From contig NZ_WEGJ01000032.1 in NCBI RefSeq assembly GCF_009604385.1, positions 18,279 to 82,278 on the forward strand: DNA of 64,000 bases, given 5' to 3'. Position 1 is the first letter of the stretch. Every line of letters begins with the position of its first letter. Positions 25,555 to 32,929 of the stretch are shown one piece after another. A program made the translations under genes and the position numbers. Below the pieces are notes generated by a model that was given only the letters and a program-made list of their open reading frames with translations, was not told the origin of the DNA and searched no databases. This DNA comes from Streptomyces smaragdinus (GTDB lineage Bacteria; Actinomycetota; Actinomycetes; Streptomycetales; Streptomycetaceae).

Positions 25555-26970
25555 TTACGCGCCGGACCGCCAGCCGGGGTGCCCCGGCATGGGCGGGGTC
25601 CTCGTGTCGTACAGCCAGGGGCGCAGGAACGCCGTCAGGTCCCGTCCGGCGACCTCGGACGCGAGGGCGGTGAAGTCGGCGGTGCCGGCCGTGCGCCCGG
25701 CGTAGCGGGTGACCCACTGCCGTTCGAGGCGCTGGAAGGCGTCGTCGCCGATCTCCTGGCGCAGGGCGTACAGGACGAGCGCGCTGCCGTCGTACACGTT
25801 GGGCCGGAAGATGCCGAGCTTCCCCTTCCCGGGGCTCTTGATCGCCGCCGGGGGGCCGCCCTGGGCGCGCCAGGCGTCCGACTGGCGGTACGCCGCGGCC
25901 ATCCGCTCCTCGAGGTCCTCCTGGCCCTTGTCGTCGGCGTACAGGGCCTCGTACCAGGTGGCGTGGCCCTCGTTGAGCCACAGGTCGGTCCAGCGGCGGG
26001 GGCTGACGCTGTCGCCGAACCACTGGTGGGCCAGTTCGTGCACCATCACGCTCGCCTCGTACGACCCGTCCGAGGCGCGGGCGAGCAGGCCGCGGTCGAA
26101 GAGGGACAGCGTCTGGGTCTCCAGGGCGTAGCCGATGCCGGCGTCGGCGGCGAGCACCCCGTACGTCTCGAAGGGGTAGCGGCCCACGCGCTCCTCCATC
26201 CACTCCAGATGGCCGGCGGTGAGGTCGACGGCCGCGCGCAGCCGTTCGCGGTCGGCGGCGGGTACGACGTGGCGCAGCGGCAGTCCGTGCGGGCCCTCGC
26301 CGGTGAGCACGGCGGAGCGGCCGACGGAGATCTGCGCCAGTTCGGTCGCCATCGGGTGGGGGCTGCGGTAGGTCCAGCGGCCGTTCGACGGTTCGCCGGC
26401 GGGGAGGCCGTTGGCGACGACCGTGTAGCCGGCGGGGGCGTCGATCCGGAAGGTGAAGAGGGCCTTGTCGGAGGGATGGTCGTTGCAGGGGAAGACGCGG
26501 TGGGCGGCGTCGGCCTGGTTGGCCATGGCGAGTCCGTCGGCGGTACGGACCCAGCCGGCGCCCTCCCCGCGCGCCGGCTCGCTGGTGTGGCGGACGTCGA
26601 TCCGGAACGTGGCGCCGCGTTCGACGGTGTGCGCGGGGCGGACGACCAGGTCCTCGCCCGCCGTGCTGAAGGCGGCGGGTTCGCCGTCGACGGTGAGGGA
26701 GCGGACGGCGCCCCGGGTGAAGTCGAGGTTGAACCGCTCCAGGGTGTCCGTGGCCCGTGCGGTGATCTTGGTGTCGGCCTGCATGGGGGTGTCGTTGCGC
26801 CCGGGGTAGCGGAACGTCAGGTCGTACGCGGTGACGTCGTAGCCGGGGTTTCCCAGCTGGGGGAAGAGGGTGTCGCCGATGCCCAGGGGCCGGCCGGCGG
26901 GAGGTGCGGCCGCGAGGACGGCGAGGGCCGCGGCGACGAGGGCGAGGGGGCGTACGCGCATGGGGTACAC
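25555..26970 (-). CDS. Secreted M1-family metallopeptidase
   Basis: A 471-residue aminopeptidase-like zinc enzyme. The zinc site is 'VHELAHQWFGDS' (His311, Glu312, His315) and Glu334 in 'LWLNEGHATW', the exact HExxH-x18-E spacing. The M1 N-terminal beta domain is present, but the usual 'GAMEN' substrate motif reads 'AGIGYALETQT', as in short secreted actinobacterial members. The N-terminus is a signal peptide ('ALVAAALAVLAAAPPAG') without a lipobox, so it is released or cell-wall associated. It lacks the C-terminal helical domain of full-length PepN. Start is GTG 26970 or ATG 26961; neither has a clear ribosome-binding site. It stands behind the two-component genes on the same strand. Confidence 0.9.
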   Translation of the reverse strand: MYPMRVRPLALVAAALAVLAAAPPAGRPLGIGDTLFPQLGNPGYDVTAYDLTFRYPGRNDTPMQADTKITARATDTLERFNLDFTRGAVRSLTVDGEPAAFSTAGEDLVVRPAHTVERGATFRIDVRHTSEPARGEGAGWVRTADGLAMANQADAAHRVFPCNDHPSDKALFTFRIDAPAGYTVVANGLPAGEPSNGRWTYRSPHPMATELAQISVGRSAVLTGEGPHGLPLRHVVPAADRERLRAAVDLTAGHLEWMEERVGRYPFETYGVLAADAGIGYALETQTLSLFDRGLLARASDGSYEASVMVHELAHQWFGDSVSPRRWTDLWLNEGHATWYEALYADDKGQEDLEERMAAAYRQSDAWRAQGGPPAAIKSPGKGKLGIFRPNVYDGSALVLYALRQEIGDDAFQRLERQWVTRYAGRTAGTADFTALASEVAGRDLTAFLRPWLYDTRTPPMPGHPGWRSGA

Positions 26971-27060
26971 GGGTACCAGCCGGCGGTGTGCGGGCCGGGG
27001 CGGCGCGGCGGTGGTGCACTCCGACGGAGGAGTGAATCGACGTCCCTCCCGCCGGCACCG

Positions 27061-28470
27061 TCAGTCCCCGGCGGGCTCCGTCCGCGGCACCGTCACGGTC
27101 ACCCGCAGCCCGCGGGGCTCGTTCGCCGTAAAGGCGATCCGCCCGCCCCCGGCCGCCAGCAGGGACCGCGCGATGGACAGCCCCAGCCCCGACCCCTTGA
27201 CGTTCTGATGCCGCCCGCTGCGCCAGAAGCGGTCCCCCACGCGAGCCAGCTCCTCCTCCGTCAGCCCCGGTCCGCCGTCCGCCACGCCGACCGTGACCTC
27301 GTCCCCCCGGGCGGCGACCGCGACCTGGACCGTGCCGCCGGAGGGCGTGAACTTCAGCGCGTTGTCGATGACCGCGTCGAGCGCGCTGGACAGCCCCACC
27401 GCGTCGGCCCACCCGGTGACCGCGCCGTTCCCCGCGCGCTCCAGACCGACGCCCTTCTCCGCCGCCAGCGGCCCCCAGGCGGCCATCCGTTCGTCGACGA
27501 GGGCGGCGACGTCCGTCAGCCGCGGGGTGACGGTGGCGTGCTCGGCGAGGGCCAGGCCGAGCAGATCGTCCAGCACCTCCGCCAGCCGCTTGCCCTCCGC
27601 CTGGACGGAGGCGATCTCCTCGTTGCCCTCCGGCAGCTCCAGCTTCAGCAGCTCGATCCGCAGCAGCAGCGCCGCCAGGGGGTTGCGCAGCTGGTGCGAG
27701 GCGTCGGCGACGAACGCCCGCTGCTGCTCCAGCACGTCCTCGACGTTGTCGGCCATCTCGTTGAAGGACCGCGTCAGCCGTTGCAGCTCCGGCGGCCCGC
27801 CGGAGGCCGCGACCCGGGACTTCAGCCGCCCGGTGGCGATGTCGTGGGTGGCCTTGTCCAGGATGCGCACCGGCCGCAGCACCCAGCTGGTGAGCCGGAA
27901 CGCGGCGGCGACGCCGACGAGCATGGCCGCGCCGATCCCGGCGGCCAGCCACAGCCAGCCGACGAGGATCCGCCGGCGCATCTTGTCGGTGGGCGACTCG
28001 GTGACGACCACGGCGACCACGTCGCCGTCCCGCACGATCGGGGAGGCGACGGTCAGCGGCCGCGACTGCCACGGCCACACCTGCCGGGGGTCGTGGCTGC
28101 GCCGGCTGGCCAGGGCCTCGTCGAAGGCCCTGGCGCCCTCCGGGGTGCCGGTGGGGTCCCAGGTCGGGGCGGCCTCCATTTCCCCGCGGTCGCGGTAGAA
28201 GACGCCCGCCTTGATGCCGTAGACGGTGTAGTACTTCTCCAGCTCCTGCTTCAGGGCGCGCCGCCGGTCCCGTTCCTCGGCGCTGGCCTCGCTCTCCTCG
28301 CGGGAGGTGACGTACAGCCCGAGCGAGGCGAAGCGGGCGATGTCGTCCATCCGGTCGACGACCACGTGCTGCTGGTCCTGCTGGGCGATCCGCTCGGCCA
28401 GCGGGACGGCGAGGGCCAGCAGGATGCCCGCCATCAGCATGATGAGGAGCGGGAGAAGCCTGGTGCGCAA
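27061..28470 (-). CDS. Membrane sensor histidine kinase
   Basis: A 469-residue sensor kinase. Two transmembrane helices (about 7-27 and 168-190) enclose an extracellular sensor region of ~140 residues. HAMP follows ('RLTSWVLRPVRILDKATHDI'). The H-box is 'VADASHQLRNPLAALLL' with His259, and the ATPase domain has 'DNALKFTPSGG', 'VADGGPGL' and 'GSGLGLSIA'. It starts with TTG at 28470 after GAGGGG, 11 nt behind the response-regulator stop, so the pair is an operon. The position next to gluABCD suggests control of glutamate uptake, but this is inference. Confidence 0.92.
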   Translation of the reverse strand: MRTRLLPLLIMLMAGILLALAVPLAERIAQQDQQHVVVDRMDDIARFASLGLYVTSREESEASAEERDRRRALKQELEKYYTVYGIKAGVFYRDRGEMEAAPTWDPTGTPEGARAFDEALASRRSHDPRQVWPWQSRPLTVASPIVRDGDVVAVVVTESPTDKMRRRILVGWLWLAAGIGAAMLVGVAAAFRLTSWVLRPVRILDKATHDIATGRLKSRVAASGGPPELQRLTRSFNEMADNVEDVLEQQRAFVADASHQLRNPLAALLLRIELLKLELPEGNEEIASVQAEGKRLAEVLDDLLGLALAEHATVTPRLTDVAALVDERMAAWGPLAAEKGVGLERAGNGAVTGWADAVGLSSALDAVIDNALKFTPSGGTVQVAVAARGDEVTVGVADGGPGLTEEELARVGDRFWRSGRHQNVKGSGLGLSIARSLLAAGGGRIAFTANEPRGLRVTVTVPRTEPAGD

Positions 28471-28481
28471 ACTCTCGCCCC

Positions 28482-29192
28482 TCAGACCGCGGGCGGCGGG
28501 GCGACCAGCCGGTAGCCGACCCCCCGTACCGTCTCGATCAGTTCGGGCATGCGCAGCTTGGAGCGCAGCGACGCGACGTGCACCTCGAGGGTGCGGCCGG
28601 TGCCCTCCCAGCTGGTGCGCCAGACCTCGCTGATGATCTGCTCACGCCGGAAGACGACACCGGGGCGATGGGCCAGCAGGGCCAAAAGGTCGAACTCCTT
28701 TCGGGTGAGCGCGACCTCCTCGCCGTTGACCAGCACCCGGCGTGTGGGAATCTGCAGGGTGAGCGGTCCGAGCCGCAGGGATTCGTACGTATCCGCAGGT
28801 GACCGCCCGTCCGGCTCGGCCTCGGCGCTCGTCCGGCGGGCCACGGCGTGGATCCGCGCCAGCAGCTCTCCGGTGTCGTAGGGCTTGACTACGTAGTCGT
28901 CGGCCCCCAGGTTGAGCCCGTGGATCCGCGACCGGACGTCCGCCCGGGCGGTGACCATGATCACGGGGGTGCTGGTGAGCTTACGGATCCGTCCGCACAC
29001 CTCGAAGCCGTCCTGGTCGGGCAGCCCGAGGTCGAGGAGGACGACGTCGAACGGCGCGAGCCTGCCGTGCAGCAGCTCCTGCAGCGCCTCCTCACCGCCC
29101 CGGGCGGTGCCGACGTCGAATCCGTGCCGGCGCAGCACGGCGGAGAGCGCGGCGGAGACATGGTCGTCGTCTTCGACCAGCAACAGTTTCAC
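28482..29192 (-). CDS. OmpR-family response regulator, partner of the adjacent kinase
   Basis: A 236-residue regulator with an N-terminal receiver (phospho-acceptor Asp54 in 'VVLLDLGLPDQDG', switch Thr in 'VTARAD', Lys in 'YVVKPYD') and a C-terminal winged helix ('VALTRKEFDLLALLAHRPG', 'WEGTGRTLEVHVASLRSKL', 'GYRLV'). The GTG at 29192 follows AAGGGAGAG and begins directly at the receiver ('VKLLLVEDDD'); the longer frame upstream is not family-like. It is divergent from gluA with a 296-bp gap that contains an inverted repeat. Confidence 0.94.
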   Translation of the reverse strand: MKLLLVEDDDHVSAALSAVLRRHGFDVGTARGGEEALQELLHGRLAPFDVVLLDLGLPDQDGFEVCGRIRKLTSTPVIMVTARADVRSRIHGLNLGADDYVVKPYDTGELLARIHAVARRTSAEAEPDGRSPADTYESLRLGPLTLQIPTRRVLVNGEEVALTRKEFDLLALLAHRPGVVFRREQIISEVWRTSWEGTGRTLEVHVASLRSKLRMPELIETVRGVGYRLVAPPPAV

Positions 29193-29426
29193 GTACCCGC
29201 TCTCCCTTCCGCGACGGCGGCTCACACCAAGGATCCCTGACGCGGACACGTACGGCGTACACGGGACACCCGACAGTGATACAGCCCCCGTACGGCCCCG
29301 TCCGTCAAGTGCCTCCGCGTTACCCCCATGCTTCCATGACGTGACCGCTACTCTCAGGCGTGCCCCAATGACCCTTGGTGTCCGGTTGCGGCCGGATCGT
29401 TATGCTCAATTTCCCCTCAGATGTAA

Positions 29427-29448
29427 TGACGCTCCTCAATGCGCGTCA
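29427..29448. promoter_or_regulatory. Inverted repeat upstream of gluA, candidate operator
   Basis: TGACGC (29427-29432) and GCGTCA (29443-29448) are exact complements separated by 10 nt, one helical turn. The site lies 41 bp upstream of the gluA start in the 296-bp gap (29193-29488) shared with the two-component operon. The rest of the gap has no gene; a TTATGCT sequence near 29400 could be a -10 element for gluA. Confidence 0.4.
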
Positions 29449-29488
29449 CTAAGGTCCAGGCAACCGAAGAGGATGGAGCGCTAGGCCG

Positions 29489-30265
29489 ATGACCGAGATT
29501 TCGGTGACCAAGGACGCCGCACCCGTGGGCGAGCCGCTGGTGGTCCTGGACAACGTCAACAAGCATTTCGGCGCGCTGCACGTGCTCCAGGACATCAACC
29601 TGTCGATCGCGCGCGGCGAGGTCGTCGTGGTGATCGGTCCCTCGGGCTCGGGCAAGTCGACACTGTGCCGTGCGATCAACCGGCTGGAGACGATCGACTC
29701 CGGGTCCATCACGCTGGACGGGAAGCCGCTCCCCGCGGAGGGCAAGGCCCTGGCGAACCTGCGGGCCGACGTCGGCATGGTGTTCCAGTCGTTCAACCTC
29801 TTCGCGCACAAGACGGTGCTGCAGAACGTCATGCTGGGCCCGGTCAAGGTCCGTAAGGCGGACAAGCGCGCCGTCGAGGAGCGGGCGCGTCAACTGCTCG
29901 ACCGGGTCGGTGTCGGGAACCAGGCCGACAAGTACCCGGCGCAGCTCTCGGGCGGCCAGCAGCAGCGTGTGGCGATCGCCCGCGCGCTGGCGATGGAGCC
30001 GAAGGTGATGCTCTTCGACGAGCCCACCTCGGCCCTGGACCCGGAGATGATCAACGAGGTGCTGGAAGTCATGCAGCAGCTCGCCCGTGACGGCATGACC
30101 ATGGTCGTCGTCACCCACGAAATGGGCTTCGCCCGCTCGGCAGCCAACCGCGTCGTCTTCATGGCTGATGGCCAGATCGTCGAAGAGGCAACGCCGGACC
30201 AGTTCTTCACCAACCCTCGCAGCGACCGGGCTCGGGACTTCCTCTCGAAGATCCTGCACCACTGA
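29489..30265 (+). CDS. gluA: Glutamate ABC transporter ATP-binding protein
   Basis: A 258-residue ATPase of the polar amino acid importer family. Walker A is 'GPSGSGKST' (residues 50-58), the Q-loop is 'MVFQSFNLF', the signature 'LSGGQQQR' starts at Leu153, Walker B is 'VMLFDEPTSALD', and the switch His is in 'VVVTHEMGFA'. GAGGATGGAG precedes the ATG. It is first of a four-gene unit (ATPase, binding protein, two permeases) in the same order as the gluABCD glutamate system of actinobacteria. Glutamate specificity is inferred from that order. Confidence 0.95.
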   Translation: MTEISVTKDAAPVGEPLVVLDNVNKHFGALHVLQDINLSIARGEVVVVIGPSGSGKSTLCRAINRLETIDSGSITLDGKPLPAEGKALANLRADVGMVFQSFNLFAHKTVLQNVMLGPVKVRKADKRAVEERARQLLDRVGVGNQADKYPAQLSGGQQQRVAIARALAMEPKVMLFDEPTSALDPEMINEVLEVMQQLARDGMTMVVVTHEMGFARSAANRVVFMADGQIVEEATPDQFFTNPRSDRARDFLSKILHH

Positions 30266-30307
30266 CCTGCCTGGCAACGTCAACTTCACGACAAAGGGAT
30301 GTTCACC

Positions 30308-31153
30308 ATGAATTTCCGCAAGGTCGGCGCCGCCGCCGCCATCGCGACCGTTCTCGCCCTCACCGCCGGTGCGTGCGGTGGTGACGACGGCGACAACGGG
30401 TCCGGGGGATCCGGCGGCGACGGCAAGGGCAAGATCACCGTCGGTATCAAGTTCGACCAGCCCGGCATCGGGCTGAAGGAGCCGGACGGCTCCTTCTCCG
30501 GTATCGACGTCGAGACCGCCAAGTACGTGGCCAAGCAGCTGGGCTACGACGAGAAGAACATCGAGTTCAAGGAGACCAAGAGCGCGGACCGCGAGACCGC
30601 GCTGGCGAACGGTGACGTCGACTTCATCGTCGCCTCCTACTCGATCACCCCGGAGCGCGAGGAGAAGGTCGACTTCGCCGGCCCGTACTTCCTGGCCCAC
30701 CAGGACCTGCTGATCCGCGCCGACGACAACAGCATCACCGAGGCCACCGACCTCAACTCCAAGAAGCTGTGCTCGGTGACCGGTTCCACCTCCGCGCAGA
30801 ACGTGCAGAACGACTTCGCCAAGGACGCGCAGCTCATCGAGCGCGGCGGCTACTCGGAGTGCATCGGCGCCCTGCAGAACAAGGTCGTCGACGCCCTGAC
30901 CACCGACAACGCCATCCTCGCCGGCTACGCCGCGCAGTCGCAGTACAAGGGCAAGTTCAAGCTGGCGGGCCTCAGCCTGTCCAACGAGAACTACGGCATC
31001 GGCGTGAAGAAGGGCTCGGACCTCAAGGCCCAGATCAACACTGCGCTCGAGAAGATGGTCTCGGACGGCACCTGGCAGAAGGTCATGGACGACGCCTTCG
31101 GCCCGGCGAACTTCAAGTTCGAGCCGGCGCCGCAGATCGGCCAGCTGAAGTAA
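30308..31153 (+). CDS. gluB: Glutamate ABC transporter substrate-binding lipoprotein
   Basis: A 281-residue periplasmic-binding-protein-like receptor of family 3 for polar amino acids. The N-terminus has a signal segment ('AAAAIATVLALTAGAC') with a lipobox-like Cys at about residue 23, then a Gly/Asp linker. The ligand-binding core has 'IKFDQPGIGLKEPDG', 'SGIDVETAKYVAKQLGY', 'SYSITPEREEKVDFAGPY' and 'ENYGIGVKKGSDLK'. I chose ATG 30308 because AAAGGG lies 8-9 nt upstream; the ATG nine bases earlier directly abuts it. It follows gluA by 42 nt and is separated from gluC by strong hairpins. Confidence 0.94.
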   Translation: MNFRKVGAAAAIATVLALTAGACGGDDGDNGSGGSGGDGKGKITVGIKFDQPGIGLKEPDGSFSGIDVETAKYVAKQLGYDEKNIEFKETKSADRETALANGDVDFIVASYSITPEREEKVDFAGPYFLAHQDLLIRADDNSITEATDLNSKKLCSVTGSTSAQNVQNDFAKDAQLIERGGYSECIGALQNKVVDALTTDNAILAGYAAQSQYKGKFKLAGLSLSNENYGIGVKKGSDLKAQINTALEKMVSDGTWQKVMDDAFGPANFKFEPAPQIGQLK

Positions 31154-31159
31154 TCCGTC

Positions 31160-31214
31160 GCCCGCCGCTTTCGGCGGGCCGCCCGGGGCGCGCGGCCGAA
31201 GAGGCCGCGCGCCC
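31160..31214 (+). terminator. Two stacked hairpins between gluB and gluC, likely attenuator/mRNA stabiliser
   Basis: GCCCGCCG (31160-31167) pairs with CGGCGGGC (31172-31179). A second, very stable stem has GGGCGCGCGGCC (31186-31197) paired perfectly with 31203-31214 around a GAAGA loop. They begin 6 nt after the gluB stop and end 41 nt before gluC. Such hairpins after the binding-protein gene usually let it be made in excess over the permeases. Confidence 0.75.
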
Positions 31215-31255
31215 TGCCATCCATACACGCGCGATCGCGGGATGCGGACTGTTTT

Positions 31256-31927
31256 GTGTTTGATTTCCTTGAAGGCTACGACCTGATCGGGGCATTCTGG
31301 GTGACGGTGCAGCTCACGCTGTTCTCCGCCCTGTTCTCGCTGGTCTGGGGCACGATCCTGGCCGGCATGCGGGTGAGCCCCGTCCCGCTGATGCGCGGCT
31401 TCGGCACGGTGTACGTCAACATCGTGCGGAACACCCCGCTCACGGTGATCATCGTGTTCTGCGCACTGGGGCTGGCCGATGTCTACGGGGTGACGTTCGG
31501 CGCGGGCACCGACGACGTCAAGTCGCAGTACTTCCGGCTGGCAGTTTTCGGGCTGTCGGCGTACACGGCGGCGTTCGTCTGCGAGGCGCTGCGCTCGGGC
31601 ATCAACACGGTGCCCAAGGGCCAGGCGGAGGCGGCGCGGGCGATCGGGCTGAGCTTCACCCAGGTGCTCACGCTGATCGTGCTGCCGCAGGCGTTCCGGT
31701 CGGTGGTCGGTCCGCTGGCCAACGTACTGATCGCCCTCACCAAGAACACCACGGTGGCGGCGACGATCGGTGTCGCGGAGGCCGCGTACCTGATGAAGGG
31801 CATGATCGAGAACGAGGCCGCGCTGGTCGCCATCGGCGCCGTGTTCGCCTTCGGGTTCATCGTGCTGACGATGCCGCTGGGGCTATTCCTCGGCTGGCTG
31901 AGCAACCGAGTGGCGGTGAAGCGATGA
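31256..31927 (+). CDS. gluC: Glutamate ABC transporter permease (first subunit)
   Basis: A 223-residue inner-membrane permease with about five transmembrane helices ('FWVTVQLTLFSALFSLVWGT' first). The coupling-helix EAA loop reads 'GQAEAARAIGLSFTQVLTLI'. It starts with GTG at 31256 with only a weak ribosome-binding site (GGATGCGGA), consistent with lower expression than gluB. Its stop overlaps the gluD start by 4 nt (ATGA), so the two permeases are translationally coupled and likely form a heterodimer. Confidence 0.93.
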   Translation: MFDFLEGYDLIGAFWVTVQLTLFSALFSLVWGTILAGMRVSPVPLMRGFGTVYVNIVRNTPLTVIIVFCALGLADVYGVTFGAGTDDVKSQYFRLAVFGLSAYTAAFVCEALRSGINTVPKGQAEAARAIGLSFTQVLTLIVLPQAFRSVVGPLANVLIALTKNTTVAATIGVAEAAYLMKGMIENEAALVAIGAVFAFGFIVLTMPLGLFLGWLSNRVAVKR

Positions 31928-32799
31928 GTTCGGTCCTGTTCGACACACCGGGGCCCCGGGCCAAGGTCTGGAACATCGTCTATACGGTCGTCTTCCTGGC
32001 CCTCCTGGTCCTCGGCGGCTGGTGGGCGATCGCCAAGCTGCAGGACAAGGGCCAGTTCGAGGCGGTGATGTGGAAGCCGTTCACGACGTCCGAGGCCTGG
32101 ACCACGTATCTGCTGCCCGGCCTCGCCAACACGCTGAAGGCCGCCGCGCTGTCCATGGTGATCGCGCTGCCGCTGGGTGCGGTGTTCGGTATCGCACGCC
32201 TGTCCGACCACCGGTGGGTGCGGTCCGTGGCCGGCACGATCGTGGAGTTCTTCCGCGCGATCCCCGTGCTGCTCCTCATGCTGTTCGCCAGCCAGTTCTA
32301 CGTGAAGTACACGGACATCAGCAGCGAGCAGCGCCCGCTGTACGCCGTGGTCACCGGTCTGGTGCTGTACAACGCCTCGGTGCTCGCCGAGATCGTACGG
32401 GCCGGCATCCTGTCCCTGCCCCGGGGGCAGACGGAGGCCGCGAAGGCGATCGGGCTGCGCAAGGGCCAGATGATGACCATCGTGCTGCTGCCGCAGGCGG
32501 TGACCGCGATGCTGCCGGCGATCGTCAGCCAGCTCGTCGTCATCGTGAAGGACACCGCCCTCGGCGGTGTGATGCTGGGCTTCACCGAGCTGCTGAACTC
32601 GCGGCAGACGCTGTCCGCCAACTACGCCAACGTGATCCCGAGCTTCCTCGTCGTCGCGGCGATCTTCGTGATCCTGAACTTCCTGCTCACGACCATCGCG
32701 AGCTGGATCGAGGGCCGGGTCCGGCGCGGCAAGCGGACCACGGGCGCCGTGGTCGGCGTCGACGAGGTCGAGGACCTCGCGACCGGACGCGCGATCTGA
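31924..32799 (+). CDS. gluD: Glutamate ABC transporter permease (second subunit)
   Basis: A 291-residue permease. After a cytoplasmic N-terminus and a first helix ('VVFLALLVLGGWWAIAKL') the permease domain begins near residue 60. The EAA loop is 'GQTEAAKAIGLRKGQMMTIV'. It has a hydrophilic acidic C-terminal tail ('VVGVDEVEDLATGRAI'), longer than in gluC. It overlaps gluC by 4 nt and is followed by a terminator hairpin. Confidence 0.93.
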   Translation: MSSVLFDTPGPRAKVWNIVYTVVFLALLVLGGWWAIAKLQDKGQFEAVMWKPFTTSEAWTTYLLPGLANTLKAAALSMVIALPLGAVFGIARLSDHRWVRSVAGTIVEFFRAIPVLLLMLFASQFYVKYTDISSEQRPLYAVVTGLVLYNASVLAEIVRAGILSLPRGQTEAAKAIGLRKGQMMTIVLLPQAVTAMLPAIVSQLVVIVKDTALGGVMLGFTELLNSRQTLSANYANVIPSFLVVAAIFVILNFLLTTIASWIEGRVRRGKRTTGAVVGVDEVEDLATGRAI

Positions 32800-32816
32800 C
32801 GCTCGTTTACGCGTAC

Positions 32817-32848
32817 GAAGGGCGGCGGTGATCCTACCGCCGCCCTTC
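32817..32848 (+). terminator. Terminator of the gluABCD operon
   Basis: GAAGGGCGGCGGT (32817-32829) pairs perfectly with 32836-32848 around a 6-nt loop, 17 nt after the gluD stop. No T-run follows. Confidence 0.8.
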
Positions 32849-32929
32849 GGCGTGTGCGGGACCAACCCCCGCTCCGTGCCCCCGGCTTGACGCACAGGTC
32901 GGCGAGTGGGTTGCATACGCCTTGTGATC

